Assembly: GCF_016658865.1 (NCBI RefSeq)
Contig: NZ_CP067992.1
Location: 825,001-889,000 of the forward strand
Origin: Streptococcus mitis
Lineage (GTDB): Bacteria; Bacillota; Bacilli; Lactobacillales; Streptococcaceae
Reading direction: 5' to 3'
Length of the DNA: 64,000 nucleotides
How positions within the stretch are numbered: position 1 is the stretch's first letter; each line of letters starts with the position of its first letter. A program made the position numbers and the translations under genes. Below the pieces are notes generated by a model. The model searched no databases, was not told where the DNA came from, and saw only the letters and a list, made by a program, of their open reading frames with translations. This document shows positions 54,800 through 64,000 of this stretch, piece by piece.

Positions 54800-56854
54800 T
54801 TATTCATCTCTTTTGGGTTCCATTAATGACAATAAGTACTTGTTGCTATTTTTCTTTACAATTCTGATATAGATGACTTCAAAGCCAGCTAACAGCAGTA
54901 CGATCAGCATGGCTGTGATAAATCTATGCCCCATAACCATTCTTGCGCTAGTGGGCACTATTCCTATGAGGAGGGAGCTCACTCCGAAGCTACTACTGAT
55001 AAGTGCAAGGGCTATTGGTAGACCGAAATACCAGTTGACTTGCTTTTCTGACGATTTACAAAGAGTTTCGTAGTTGGCACCAAGATGGATTAAGGTCTGG
55101 TATCGTCTATAGGATTGTCTTTGTCCCATCAAAAACTGAACGCCGATAATTGTATTTGCGACAACAAGGAAGATGATAGACAGATAGATGGTGACATAGC
55201 TGGCAGAGATAATGTAAAACAATTGTCTTCCCATATTTTGTATATAGCTTTCATAGCCAAGAGAGGTTTGATTTAGCTTTTCATTGGTATCTGAGATAGC
55301 TCTCATCAAGCCTTTTTCCTTGACTAGCTCAGGAGCCAAGATACCGCTAACATAGTTCGAATAGCGACCGTCTGTATAGCTCATAAAAATCTCATCTGGA
55401 ACTATGAGAGCGACAGAGAGGGTTATCTCATGATCCGTTACGATTGGCAAAGACTCCACCTCGCCAATCAATTTTACATCATTTCCCATGACTTTGATTT
55501 GAGGTTTTGTCTTTAGGACAGAGTTGACGAGACTTTCATCTGGCAGAAAATCTTTCCCCATATACAAATATGCTTCCTTATTAGTTAGTTCTAGAGGGGG
55601 AAGATTGGCAGCCTTTTTAAGTTCATTGTATTCGGAAACTGGTATGAGGTGGAAATTAGTAGACTGTTTAAATTTATGAAGCAAAACTTCCTTGTTCTTG
55701 TTGTCTTTTTGATTTTTCAACTCCTTGATGACCTCTTCAAAGGACACGGATTCGTGTTCTTTAGTTTGGCCTACTTTAATTTGCAGAATCTTTGAAAACT
55801 GTGATACTAGTCCGGCAGCTTCAAGCTCTTTTTTAACTGCATTTACATCAAGATTTTCATCTGTTTCCTGCTTGCTATCTCTAAATGTATAATCCAATAC
55901 GTGGGTTTGATTGCCTGGATTGCCGCTTGCAATGGCCACACCTGCTCCAAAGAGGCACAAGGCAGAGAAAATTAAGAGGGAGCAGACAGCCAGTATAGTT
56001 GAGCGTTGGATAACTAATTCCTGAATCTGTCTAAAATTATAGGCATGAAGTTTTCTATTGTTTCCAAGCTTGACCAAAAAGTCTATAAATAAACGCATAC
56101 CAAAGAAGAGTAGGATAGTTCCCAGAGTTCCTAAGAGAACGGTGATGCCCATTGTTATGACATTTTCCCAAGCTTGTCCACTCATACCCATGTAATAGGC
56201 TGTTCCTAGAAGCAAAATTCCGAGGACAGAAGCAAGAAGGTACACCCCCTTGGGGAGTAGTTTCTTCATCCCAGAAGGAGAATAGGCGAGCAGGTTTCCG
56301 ATTTCCATATTGGCAGTCTTTGTACTTAAAAGGACAAAAACAGCTAATTTTACGGCTAGGAAGCCGATGACTGTATAGAGTAGAGCTGTGGTAGATAGAG
56401 AAAATTGATGTTCAATAATCCCTAGTCCCACAATTTTAGCGGTTATTAGGCTAATCAATTCTGAAATTAAGATGGAAATAGGAAGGCCTATTCCAAGGGC
56501 AAGGACACTGTTTCTCAAATCCTCGAGTAGGAGCAGTAAGAAGAGTTTGCTTCTTCGCATGCCCAGTGTGAGATAGACACCAAATTCATGTTTTCTCCTT
56601 TCTATCTGCATACTGCTTGAGAAGTAGACTAGAAAAAAGAGAATAAAGAGCGTTGCTACATAAAGAATGGGAATCATGCTAAAGAGTTTATTTACAGCGT
56701 CACTTTCTATTTGTTTTAGAAAGTGCATCACATCTTGATGAGACAAAGAAAGGATGATGTAAAAGGAGATAATAGACAGAACCATAGAACTGAAATACAA
56801 GCCGTTATTTTTTCGATCTCTCTTGCTATTTCTTGAGACTAATTTAGAAAACAT
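54800..56854 (-). CDS. BceB-like ABC permease (antimicrobial peptide resistance/sensing)
   Basis: A 684-aa FtsX-type permease. About ten helices flank one large extracellular domain between helices 7 and 8 (about residues 315-525), the arrangement of bacitracin/lantibiotic BceB permeases. Start 56854 is chosen: GGAGG lies 8 bases upstream, and the GTG/ATG triplets at 56863-56858 overlap that site. It overlaps the ATPase gene by 11 bases. With the kinase it likely forms a sensory complex in which peptide flux through the pump sets induction. The peptide specificity is unknown. Confidence 0.88.
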   Translation of the reverse strand: MFSKLVSRNSKRDRKNNGLYFSSMVLSIISFYIILSLSHQDVMHFLKQIESDAVNKLFSMIPILYVATLFILFFLVYFSSSMQIERRKHEFGVYLTLGMRRSKLFLLLLLEDLRNSVLALGIGLPISILISELISLITAKIVGLGIIEHQFSLSTTALLYTVIGFLAVKLAVFVLLSTKTANMEIGNLLAYSPSGMKKLLPKGVYLLASVLGILLLGTAYYMGMSGQAWENVITMGITVLLGTLGTILLFFGMRLFIDFLVKLGNNRKLHAYNFRQIQELVIQRSTILAVCSLLIFSALCLFGAGVAIASGNPGNQTHVLDYTFRDSKQETDENLDVNAVKKELEAAGLVSQFSKILQIKVGQTKEHESVSFEEVIKELKNQKDNKNKEVLLHKFKQSTNFHLIPVSEYNELKKAANLPPLELTNKEAYLYMGKDFLPDESLVNSVLKTKPQIKVMGNDVKLIGEVESLPIVTDHEITLSVALIVPDEIFMSYTDGRYSNYVSGILAPELVKEKGLMRAISDTNEKLNQTSLGYESYIQNMGRQLFYIISASYVTIYLSIIFLVVANTIIGVQFLMGQRQSYRRYQTLIHLGANYETLCKSSEKQVNWYFGLPIALALISSSFGVSSLLIGIVPTSARMVMGHRFITAMLIVLLLAGFEVIYIRIVKKNSNKYLLSLMEPKRDE

Positions 56855-57617
56855 TACCATCACCTCCAGCTAGTGCAGCCATGACCTTTAGTATTCTGTG
56901 GTAGAAGTCTTCTTGACTTTCTCTTGGATAATCGCGACGGATTTCATGGAATAGTTTTCCATCTTGGATAAACAAGATGCGGTTGCAAAAGCTAGCTGCT
57001 ACGGAATCGTGAGTCACCATGAGAATGGTGGTTTCTTCCACTTGATTCATTTCGGATAATTTTTGCATCAAAATGGTCGCATTTTTTGAATCCAAAGCCC
57101 CTGTGGGCTCGTCCGCAAATACAATCTTAGGGTCTAAAATTAAGGCGCGCGCAGCAGCTACCCTTTGCCGTTGACCACCTGATAATTGAGATGGGAACTT
57201 ATTTAGAAGTTCAGAAATATCCAGATACTGGGAAAGCAATTCTAACCGAACCTTGCTTTCATTAGCATCGACCTTGTGCAAAGATAAGGGAAGTAAAATA
57301 TTCTCTTTGGCAGTCAGATTGTCCAAAAGCTCAAAATTCTGGAAGAGATAGCCAATTTCCTTGCCACGATAATCAGCCAAATGGTTCCCTTTTAACTGAC
57401 TTAAATCTTTTCCTTGCATTTGAATAGAGCCATCAGTTGGCTTGATAATAGTAGCGAGACAGTTAAGAAGAGTTGTTTTCCCAGAACCGCTACTCCCCAT
57501 AATTCCTAAGAACTCACCTTTTACAACTTGAAAAGATATGCTATCCAAGGCTTTGGTAATATTGGGACCTTTCCCATAATACTTTTTTAATGATTCTACT
57601 CGTAAAATTGTGTCCAT
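56844..57617 (-). CDS. BceA-like ABC transporter ATPase
   Basis: A 257-aa ATPase with Walker A GSSGSGKTT near residue 43, signature LSGGQRQR near residue 146 and Walker B IVFADEPTGALD near residue 165. Start MDTILRV at 57617 follows GGAGGTG. It is the first gene of the minus-strand operon ATPase-permease-regulator-kinase. In this module the ATPase drives removal of cell-wall-active peptides. Confidence 0.92.
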   Translation of the reverse strand: MDTILRVESLKKYYGKGPNITKALDSISFQVVKGEFLGIMGSSGSGKTTLLNCLATIIKPTDGSIQMQGKDLSQLKGNHLADYRGKEIGYLFQNFELLDNLTAKENILLPLSLHKVDANESKVRLELLSQYLDISELLNKFPSQLSGGQRQRVAAARALILDPKIVFADEPTGALDSKNATILMQKLSEMNQVEETTILMVTHDSVAASFCNRILFIQDGKLFHEIRRDYPRESQEDFYHRILKVMAALAGGDGNVF

Positions 57618-57646
57618 GTGAAACACCTCCATTTTTTGTTACTTTC

Positions 57647-57692
57647 ATTATAATATGAATCAGAGTAGAATAATACTTACGGATGATGTAAG
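57647..57692 (-). promoter_or_regulatory. promoter and candidate regulator site of the bce-like operon
   Basis: On the minus strand a TATAAT (57647-57652) has no recognisable -35. Instead a dyad CTTAC-N7-GTAAG (57676-57692) ends just upstream of where the -35 should be. This is the pattern of an activator-dependent promoter, consistent with control by the response regulator. Confidence 0.5.
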
Positions 57693-57872
57693 AAATCTTT
57701 ATCGCTGACTTTTATAATCAGGTTATTGGAGCTATACTTACTATATTATAGCATGGTTTCAGGGATTTAAAAAGAGGAGTAGAGGTTGAAAAATTTTCCT
57801 AATATTGAGATCATAAAAAATAATACCACTGAAGTTCATGATCCAGCGGTATTATTTTTATTATAGAAAACT

Positions 57873-59435
57873 CTATTCCCACTCAACAGTTGCAGGTGGT
57901 TTACTTGTAATATCGTAGACGATACGGTTAACATGGTCTACTTCGTTTACGATACGTACAGAAATCTTTTGAAGGACATCCCAAGGAATCTTTGCAAAGT
58001 CAGCTGTCATACCATCGATAGAAGTGATAGCACGAATGGCGATTGTGTAATCATAAGTACGACCATCACCCATAACACCAACTGAACGAACACCTGTATT
58101 AACTGTGAAGTATTGCCAGATATCGCGGTCAAGACCTGCTTTAGCAATTTCCTCACGAAGAATAGCGTCTGACTCACGAACTGTTTCTAGCTTTTCTTCA
58201 GTGATTTCACCCATAACACGGATAGCAAGTCCTGGTCCTGGGAATGGTTGGCGCCATACGATATGGTCTGGCATACCAAGCTCTGTACCAAGGGCACGAA
58301 CTTCGTCTTTATAGAGAGTGTTGAGTGGTTCAATCAATTCAAACTGCATGTCTTCTGGAAGACCACCCACGTTGTGGTGTGACTTGATAGTTTGAGCTGT
58401 ATCTGTACCAGACTCGATAACGTCTGTATATAAGGTACCTTGAGCAAGGAATTTCACATCTTTGAGCTTACTTGCCTCGTCATCAAATACATACACAAAT
58501 TCATTACCGATGATTTTACGTTTTTGTTCTGGGTCAGAAACGCCAGCAAGTTTGTCAAGGAAACGTTTAGCAGCGTCTGCTTTGACGATATTCAAACCAA
58601 ACTTACCACCGAGCATGTCCATAACTTGATCAGCTTCACCTTTACGAAGAAGACCGTGGTCTACGAAGATACAGATCAATTGATCGCCGATCGCTTTTTG
58701 AAGAAGAACCCCAACGACAGATGAGTCAACTCCACCTGATAAACCAAGAAGGACACGTTTATCACCGACGGTTTCACGAATTTTTTGGATCTGCATATCA
58801 ATGAAATTATCCATTGACCAATCGCCTTTAGCCTTACAAATGTTAAGAGCAAAATTACGAAGGATATCATTTCCGTATACAGAATGACGAACTTCTGGGT
58901 GGAACTGGATACCGTAAATGTGTTTATCTGGATTTTCGATGGCTGCGTATGGGCAGTCAGCTGATGTACCTGTACGAACAAAGTCAGAAGGAATCTCAGT
59001 AACCGCATCACCATGGCTCATCAGAACAGTCTGTTCATCAGGTGTTGATTCAAAAAGAGCTGATGGTGTGTGAGTAAGAGTGGATTGACCGTATTCACGA
59101 TTCCCAGCGTCACCTGCAGGAACAACTTTTCCTCCAAGTTTATGGGTCAATAACTGCATACCGTAACAAATTCCCAAAATAGGAATTCCGAGTTCGAAGA
59201 TTTCTGGGTCAATATCGAATGAACCATCTTCGTATACAGAGTTTGGACCACCTGATAGGATAATTCCTACAGGATTGATTTCACGAACTTCAGCAGCTGA
59301 AATTTTATGGCTCTTTAGTTCTGAAAAAACGCCAATCTCACGGATACGGCGTGAAATCAGCTGGTTGTATTGGCTACCATAGTCCAATACGATGATTTTT
59401 TCTACATCTTGCAAATCAGTTGAAATGTTGCTCAT
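57873..59435 (-). CDS. guaA: GMP synthase (glutamine-hydrolysing)
   Basis: Converts XMP to GMP with glutamine as nitrogen donor. The N-terminal class I amidotransferase has nucleophile Cys90 ([10 protein letters not shown]) and a His in GIQFHPEV. The ATP-pyrophosphatase domain has the PP-loop SGGVDSSV (about 234-241), and the C-terminal dimer domain ends KPPATVEWE. At 520 aa it is typical. AGGAAAAAG lies before the ATG. It appears to be monocistronic, with the GntR regulator gene divergent. Confidence 0.97.
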   Translation of the reverse strand: MSNISTDLQDVEKIIVLDYGSQYNQLISRRIREIGVFSELKSHKISAAEVREINPVGIILSGGPNSVYEDGSFDIDPEIFELGIPILGICYGMQLLTHKLGGKVVPAGDAGNREYGQSTLTHTPSALFESTPDEQTVLMSHGDAVTEIPSDFVRTGTSADCPYAAIENPDKHIYGIQFHPEVRHSVYGNDILRNFALNICKAKGDWSMDNFIDMQIQKIRETVGDKRVLLGLSGGVDSSVVGVLLQKAIGDQLICIFVDHGLLRKGEADQVMDMLGGKFGLNIVKADAAKRFLDKLAGVSDPEQKRKIIGNEFVYVFDDEASKLKDVKFLAQGTLYTDVIESGTDTAQTIKSHHNVGGLPEDMQFELIEPLNTLYKDEVRALGTELGMPDHIVWRQPFPGPGLAIRVMGEITEEKLETVRESDAILREEIAKAGLDRDIWQYFTVNTGVRSVGVMGDGRTYDYTIAIRAITSIDGMTADFAKIPWDVLQKISVRIVNEVDHVNRIVYDITSKPPATVEWE

Positions 59436-59576
59436 CTTTTTCCTTTCTCAAAAGAAATATCTTTTTTCAATATTCTATCACAAATAAGGGCGAATTACCA
59501 ACTAAACAAGGCGAAGTTTGACTTTTTCTTGTTTATTAGGGTACAATAGAGAAAAGATAGAAATGAAGTGAAAAAT

Positions 59577-60275
59577 ATGCTACCTGCTTATATGAAAATC
59601 CATGATCAGATTAAAAAGGATATTGACGATCACCGTTGGGCTATTGGGGAGAGGCTTCCTAGTGAACGAGATTTAGCAGAGCAGTTTGAGGTCAGTCGCA
59701 TGACCCTCCGCCAAGCTGTATCTCTATTAGTTGAAGAAGGTGTCTTAGAGCGCCGCGTAGGAAGTGGCACCTTTGTTTCCAGTACTCGGGTACAAGAAAA
59801 GATGCGAGGGACAACCAGTTTTACTGAAATTGTTAAGTCCCAAGGCAAAGTCCCCTCTAGCCAGCTTATTTCCTACAGAAAAACTATTCCCAATGAGCAG
59901 GAAGTTGCTAAGCTAGGAATTTCTCCAACGGAGAATATTATCCGAATGGAGCGGGTTCGCTATGCCGACAAAGTTCCTCTGGTTTATGAAGTTGCTTCTA
60001 TTCCTGAAAAATTCATTAAGGATTTTAAAAAAGAAGAAATCACCAGTCATTTCTTCCAAACCCTGCAAAAACACGGCTACCGTATCGGTAAATCACAACA
60101 GACTATTTATGCTCGCCTTGCTAAAGAAAAGATTGCTCACTATTTGGAAGTTGAAAGAGGACATGCTATTCTTGGATTAACCCAGGTTTCCTACCTGGAA
60201 GATGGGACAGCTTTTGAATACGTGAAAAGTCAGTATGTCGGCGAACGTTTTGAATTTTACCTTGAAAATAACTAG
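59577..60275 (+). CDS. GntR family transcriptional regulator (UTRA domain)
   Basis: A 232-aa HutC-type GntR regulator. The winged helix (about 5-70: RLPSERDLAEQFEVSRMTLRQAVSLLVEEGVLERRVGSGTFV in pieces) is followed by a UTRA ligand-binding domain (about 85-230). ATG 59577 is preferred over GTG 59568 by family length; both have weak ribosome binding sites. It is divergent from guaA across 132 bases, but the effector and targets are unknown. HutC-type regulators usually sense sugars or phosphorylated sugars. Confidence 0.85.
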   Translation: MLPAYMKIHDQIKKDIDDHRWAIGERLPSERDLAEQFEVSRMTLRQAVSLLVEEGVLERRVGSGTFVSSTRVQEKMRGTTSFTEIVKSQGKVPSSQLISYRKTIPNEQEVAKLGISPTENIIRMERVRYADKVPLVYEVASIPEKFIKDFKKEEITSHFFQTLQKHGYRIGKSQQTIYARLAKEKIAHYLEVERGHAILGLTQVSYLEDGTAFEYVKSQYVGERFEFYLENN

Positions 60276-60297
60276 TATAGAAAGGCTAGTTTTTTTA
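60270..60297 (+). terminator. terminator of the GntR gene
   Basis: AACTAG and CTAGTT arms with a 10-base loop and a T7 tract. It overlaps the stop codon. Confidence 0.7.
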
Positions 60298-60413
60298 CTT
60301 TCTTAAAAGATTAGAATTGTCAAAACAATCTGTCTAGGCTTGATTTTATGGATTATTTACTATAAAATGAGAAGGAAAAACGTCAAACTTTTATATTGCA
60401 AATAGGAGAAAAC

Positions 60414-61700
60414 ATGACAAAAACATTAAAACGTCCTGAGGTTTTATCACCTGCTGGGACTTTAGAGAAGCTAAAGGTAGCTGTTCAGTATGGAGCAGAT
60501 GCTGTCTTTATCGGTGGTCAGGCCTATGGTCTTCGTAGCCGTGCAGGAAACTTTACCTTTGAACAGATGGAAGAAGGCGTGCAGTTTGCGGCTAAGTATG
60601 GAGCTAAGGTCTATGTAGCTGCCAATATGGTTATGCACGAAGGAAATGAAGCTGGTGCTGGTGAGTGGTTCCGTAAACTGCGTGATATCGGGATTGCAGC
60701 AGTTATCGTATCTGACCCAGCCTTGATTATGATTGCAGCAACAGAAGCACCAGGTCTTGAAATCCACCTCTCTACCCAAGCAAGTGCCACTAACTATGAA
60801 ACTCTTGAGTTCTGGAAAGAACTAGGCTTAACTCGTGTCGTTTTGGCGCGTGAGGTTTCAATGGAAGAATTGGCAGAAATTCGCAAACGTACAGACGTTG
60901 AGATTGAAGCCTTTGTTCATGGAGCTATGTGTATTTCCTACTCAGGTCGCTGTACGCTTTCAAATCACATGAGTATGCGTGATGCTAACCGTGGTGGTTG
61001 CTCTCAGTCTTGCCGTTGGAAGTACGACCTTTACGATATGCCATTTGGGAAAGAACGCAAGAGCTTGAAAGGTGAGATTCCTGAAGAATTTTCTATGTCA
61101 GCTGTTGACATGTCCATGATTGACCATATCCCAGATATGATTGAAAATGGTGTGGACAGTCTAAAAATCGAAGGACGCATGAAGTCTATTCACTATGTTT
61201 CAACAGTAACTAACTGTTATAAGGCGGCTGTTGATGCTTATCTAGAGAGTCCAGAGAAGTTTGAAGCTATCAAGCAAGACTTGATTGATGAGATGTGGAA
61301 GGTTGCCCAGCGTGAATTAGCAACAGGTTTCTACTACGGTACACCATCTGAAAATGAGCAGTTGTTTGGTGCTCGTCGTAAAATTCCTGAGTATAAGTTT
61401 GTCGCTGAAGTGGTTGCTTATGATGATGCGACGCAAACAGCAACCATTCGTCAACGGAACGTCATTAATGAAGGAGACCAAGTTGAGTTTTATGGCCCAG
61501 GTTTCCGTCATTTTGAAACGTATATCGAAGATTTACATGATGCCAAAGGCAATAAAATCGACCGTGCTCCTAATCCAATGGAACTCTTGACTATCAAGGT
61601 TCCACAACCTGTTCAAGCTGGAGACATGGTTCGAGCTCTCAAAGAAGGTCTCATCAATCTTTATAAGGAAGATGGAACCAGCGTCACAGTGCGTGCTTAA
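60414..61700 (+). CDS. peptidase U32 family protein (TrhP/RlhA-like hydroxylation factor)
   Basis: A 428-aa U32-family protein with a TIM-barrel-like N-terminal domain (EVLSPAGTLEKLKVAVQYGADAVFIGG) and the conserved cysteine cluster AMCISYSGRCTLSN...GGCSQSCRW near residues 173-205, expected to bind an Fe-S cluster. A C-terminal beta domain (about 325-428) follows. Members are named collagenases/proteases, but E. coli and B. subtilis relatives act in rRNA or tRNA hydroxylation (RlhA, TrhP), so an RNA-modification role is more likely. ATG 60414 follows AATAGGAG. Confidence 0.85.
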   Translation: MTKTLKRPEVLSPAGTLEKLKVAVQYGADAVFIGGQAYGLRSRAGNFTFEQMEEGVQFAAKYGAKVYVAANMVMHEGNEAGAGEWFRKLRDIGIAAVIVSDPALIMIAATEAPGLEIHLSTQASATNYETLEFWKELGLTRVVLAREVSMEELAEIRKRTDVEIEAFVHGAMCISYSGRCTLSNHMSMRDANRGGCSQSCRWKYDLYDMPFGKERKSLKGEIPEEFSMSAVDMSMIDHIPDMIENGVDSLKIEGRMKSIHYVSTVTNCYKAAVDAYLESPEKFEAIKQDLIDEMWKVAQRELATGFYYGTPSENEQLFGARRKIPEYKFVAEVVAYDDATQTATIRQRNVINEGDQVEFYGPGFRHFETYIEDLHDAKGNKIDRAPNPMELLTIKVPQPVQAGDMVRALKEGLINLYKEDGTSVTVRA

Positions 61701-61792
61701 TAAAAATGTAGGATACGAAAGCTTTCTAGTTGCTTTCCCTTTAATTCTTCTTACTAAAAGAGCATTAGGTTAGAGAAAATATATTAATTTCC

Positions 61793-61821
61793 ATCCGAGA
61801 TTTCATCTCGGATTTTTTCAT
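61793..61821 (+). terminator. terminator after the U32 gene
   Basis: ATCCGAGA and TCTCGGAT arms, five-base loop, then T6. Confidence 0.85.
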
Positions 61822-61951
61822 TATTTTTCAGAAAGACTCAGATAATGGACGCATTTATTACAAGTTTTTTCCAAAATTTTCTATATAATAGACTTAAAAA
61901 TAGTAAAATTGTAAATAATTTTCATTAAACGCTTTCAACGTAAGTAAAAAG

Positions 61952-61980
61952 TTGACAAATCCAATTTTTAGGACTAAACT
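61952..61980 (+). promoter_or_regulatory. promoter of the ATP synthase operon
   Basis: TTGACA (61952-61957), 17 bases, TAAACT (61975-61980), 36 bases before atpE. Upstream, 61822-61951 is AT-rich with no gene. Confidence 0.65.
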
Positions 61981-62015
61981 AAGTAAGTAAATTTTAATTA
62001 AAAGGAGAATTCGTC

Positions 62016-62216
62016 ATGAATTTAACATTTTTCGGTCTATGTCTTGCCTGTATGGGTGTATCTCTTGGTGAAGGTATGTTGATGAACGGTTTGTTGAAAT
62101 CAGTTGCTCGCCAACCAGATATCATCTCAGAACTACGTAGTTTGATGATCCTAGGGGTTGCCTTTATTGAAGGTACTTTCTTCGTTACTCTTGTCTTTTC
62201 ATTTATCATCAAATAA
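62016..62216 (+). CDS. atpE: F1Fo ATP synthase subunit c
   Basis: A 66-aa hairpin of two membrane helices forming the rotor ring. The ion-binding carboxylate is a Glu in the second helix ([11 protein letters not shown]). Like the pneumococcal protein it is shorter than most c subunits and comes first in the operon, before subunit a, the order typical of streptococci. AAAAGGAG is upstream. Confidence 0.96.
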   Translation: MNLTFFGLCLACMGVSLGEGMLMNGLLKSVARQPDIISELRSLMILGVAFIEGTFFVTLVFSFIIK

Positions 62217-62249
62217 AAGAAGTATAAATTGAAAAAGGGAGGATTTTAG

Positions 62250-62960
62250 ATGGAAGAAAGTATTAATCCAACCATCAATATTGGTCCTGTTACCTTTAAT
62301 TTAACCATAGTAGTTTTGACTTTGTTGACTGTAGCACTTATTTTTGGCTTTATTTATTGGGCAACTCGAAATATGACTTTGAGACCCACAGGAAAACAAA
62401 ATGTATTAGAGTATTTATTTGATTTTGTTGTTGGATTTACAAAATCAAACCTTGGTCCAATGATAAAGGATTATTCTCTCTTTTATTTCTGTTTATTCCT
62501 ATTTATGGCCATTGCAAATAATATTGGCTTAATGGCTAGAATTCAGACTACAGATGGTGTAAATCTTTGGACCTCACCAACAGCAAATTTGTCATTTGAC
62601 TTGGTCTTGTCTTTTACAATTATCTTAATGACCCACGTAGAAGGAATTCGTCGTCGTGGAATCAAAAAGTATTTAAAAGCATTTGTAACACCAGGTTTTA
62701 TGACACCAATGAATCTCTTGGAAGAAGTTACCAATCTCCTTTCACTTGCATTGCGGGTCTTTGGTAATATCTTTGCAGGGGAAGTGATGGCAAGTATGTT
62801 AGTCCTACTTTCTCATCAGGCCTTCTATTGGTATCCTATTGCTTTTGGAACAAATCTAATCTGGACTGCATTTTCTGTTTTTATTTCTTGTGTACAAGCA
62901 TATGTATTTACATTGTTATCTTCAATGTACCTAGGAAATAAAATTAATGATGAAGAATAG
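62250..62960 (+). CDS. atpB: F1Fo ATP synthase subunit a
   Basis: A 236-aa membrane protein with five to six helices forming the proton half-channels. The conserved Arg essential for transport lies in [16 protein letters not shown] (near residue 168). AAAGGGAGG lies before the ATG. It sits 33 bases after atpE. Confidence 0.96.
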   Translation: MEESINPTINIGPVTFNLTIVVLTLLTVALIFGFIYWATRNMTLRPTGKQNVLEYLFDFVVGFTKSNLGPMIKDYSLFYFCLFLFMAIANNIGLMARIQTTDGVNLWTSPTANLSFDLVLSFTIILMTHVEGIRRRGIKKYLKAFVTPGFMTPMNLLEEVTNLLSLALRVFGNIFAGEVMASMLVLLSHQAFYWYPIAFGTNLIWTAFSVFISCVQAYVFTLLSSMYLGNKINDEE

Positions 62961-62973
62961 AAAGGAGTAGTTT

Positions 62974-63468
62974 ATGAATGTAACAGTAGGTGAATTACTT
63001 GGTGATTTTATACTAATCGCTGGTTCCTTTATTCTCTTGCTAGTCTTGGTTAAGAAATACGCTTGGTCAAATTTGACTAGTATTTTCGAACAAAGAGCAG
63101 AAAAAATTGCAGCAGATATTGACGGAGCTGAACAAGCACGTCAAAAAGCAGAAGTATTGGCTCAGAAACGCGAAGATGAATTGGCTGGTAGCCGTAAAGA
63201 AGCTAAGACAATCATTGAGAATGCGAAAGAAACAGCTGAGAAAAGCAAAGCTAGTATTTTAGCAGATGCTAAGCTAGAAGCAGGACGCTTGAAAGAAAAA
63301 GCGAACCAAGAAATTGCTCAAAATAAAGCTGAAGCTTTACAAAGCGTTAAGGGTGAGGTAGCAGATTTGACAATCAGCTTGGCTGGTAAAATCATCTCAC
63401 AAAACCTTGACGGTCATGCCCATAAAGAACTCATTGATCAGTATATCGATCAGTTAGGAGAAGCTTAA
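62974..63468 (+). CDS. atpF: F1Fo ATP synthase subunit b
   Basis: A 164-aa peripheral stalk: one N-terminal membrane helix (about 8-27) and a long charged coiled coil (about 35-140) reaching to the F1 head. AGAAAGGAG precedes the ATG. It overlaps atpH by one base (TTAATG). Confidence 0.96.
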   Translation: MNVTVGELLGDFILIAGSFILLLVLVKKYAWSNLTSIFEQRAEKIAADIDGAEQARQKAEVLAQKREDELAGSRKEAKTIIENAKETAEKSKASILADAKLEAGRLKEKANQEIAQNKAEALQSVKGEVADLTISLAGKIISQNLDGHAHKELIDQYIDQLGEA

Positions 63469-64000
63469 TGGACAAGAAAACAGTAAAGGTAATTGAAAAA
63501 TACAGCATGCCTTTTGTCCAATTGGTTTTAGAAAAAGGAGAAGAAGACCGTATCTTTTCAGACTTAGCTCAAATCAAGCAAGTTGCTGAAGAAACAGGCT
63601 TACCTTCTTTTTTAAAAAAAGTGGCAGTAGACGAGTCTGACAAGGAAAAAACGATTGCGTTCTTCCAAGATTCAGTGTCGACTTTATTGCAAAACTTTAT
63701 TCAGGTTCTTATCTACAATCACAGAGCAAATCTTTTTTATGATATTCTTGTAGATTGCTTGAACCGACTTGAAAAAGAAACAAATCGATTTGAAGTGACG
63801 ATTACGTCAGCTCATCCTTTAACTGATGAACAGAAGAGTCGCTTGCTCCCTTTGATTGAGAAAAAAATGTCTCTTAAAGTAAGGAGTGTAAAAGAACAAA
63901 TCGATGAAAGTCTTATTGGTGGTTTTGTCATTTTTGCCAATCACAAGACAATTGATGTGAGTATTAAACAACAACTTAAAGTTGTTAAAGAAAATTTGAA
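63468..64000 (+). CDS. atpH: F1Fo ATP synthase subunit delta (3' end cut by window)
   Basis: The N-terminal helical domain and C-terminal domain of the F1 delta subunit are present ([20 protein letters not shown] ... [18 protein letters not shown]). 177 codons are visible and the frame is open at the edge. The pneumococcal protein is about 178 aa, so only the last residue or two and the stop are missing. Start ATG overlaps the atpF stop. Confidence 0.95.
   Translation, partial: MDKKTVKVIEKYSMPFVQLVLEKGEEDRIFSDLAQIKQVAEETGLPSFLKKVAVDESDKEKTIAFFQDSVSTLLQNFIQVLIYNHRANLFYDILVDCLNRLEKETNRFEVTITSAHPLTDEQKSRLLPLIEKKMSLKVRSVKEQIDESLIGGFVIFANHKTIDVSIKQQLKVVKENL

Overview
The window comes from a low-GC Firmicute of the Streptococcus mitis group (S. 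mitis, S. oralis or S. pneumoniae). Three things point there: two BOX elements with the group-typical modular layout and the 45-bp boxB unit; a PezAT toxin-antitoxin pair; and core gene clusters (hom-thrB-msrAB, rplJ-rplL, pyrDA-holA-sodA-rlmN, slrA, rpsP-khpA, rimM-trmD, a MacAB-like efflux locus, ylxM-ffh, guaA, atpEBFH) whose products look like their pneumococcal counterparts. No rRNA, tRNA, CRISPR array or complete insertion sequence was recognised.

Layout. 1-9590 is core: threonine biosynthesis (hom, thrB), methionine sulfoxide repair (msrAB), a heterodimeric ABC exporter, an amidohydrolase, then the L10 leader with rplJ-rplL. 9600-23570 is an AT-rich accessory island. It holds two unknown genes, a type I restriction-modification operon (hsdM, hsdS, a HEPN-domain gene, hsdR), pezAT, a tyrosine recombinase, and a cassette of two convergent genes (a methyltransferase-like protein and a GNAT-like membrane protein) flanked by a perfect 30-bp inverted repeat. 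23698-25520 carries an oxidoreductase-TetR operon with a palindromic operator, followed by gdhA on the minus strand.

27000-34110 is a plus-strand housekeeping block: pyrDA, holA, a six-unit BOX element, sodA, a YutD-like gene, rlmN, vanZ and an ABC-F gene. 34165-36400 is on the minus strand: the lipoprotein foldase slrA, an XRE regulator with a membrane partner, and small ORFs. 36450-42900 carries rpsP-khpA-MazG, an EamA transporter, two alpha/beta hydrolases, rimM-trmD, a lone ATP-cone protein and a YdbC-like ssDNA-binding protein. 43050-48600 holds bioY, gor and the MacA/MacB-like efflux operon. 48690-53000 carries metG, ylxM and ffh. 53086-57617 is a minus-strand BceAB/BceRS-like antimicrobial peptide sensing and export module. 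57873-64000 carries guaA, a GntR regulator, a U32 peptidase-family gene and the start of the F1Fo ATP synthase operon, cut inside atpH by the window edge.

The most interesting part is the island. The type I R-M operon carries an extra gene with a canonical HEPN RNase motif between hsdS and hsdR. Beside it, a recombinase gene abuts one copy of a 30-bp inverted repeat that contains the 5' leader and ribosome binding site of two unrelated convergent genes. That is the geometry of an invertible switch exchanging a methyltransferase for a GNAT/2-TM protein. These functions are inferred from the sequence and have not been tested.
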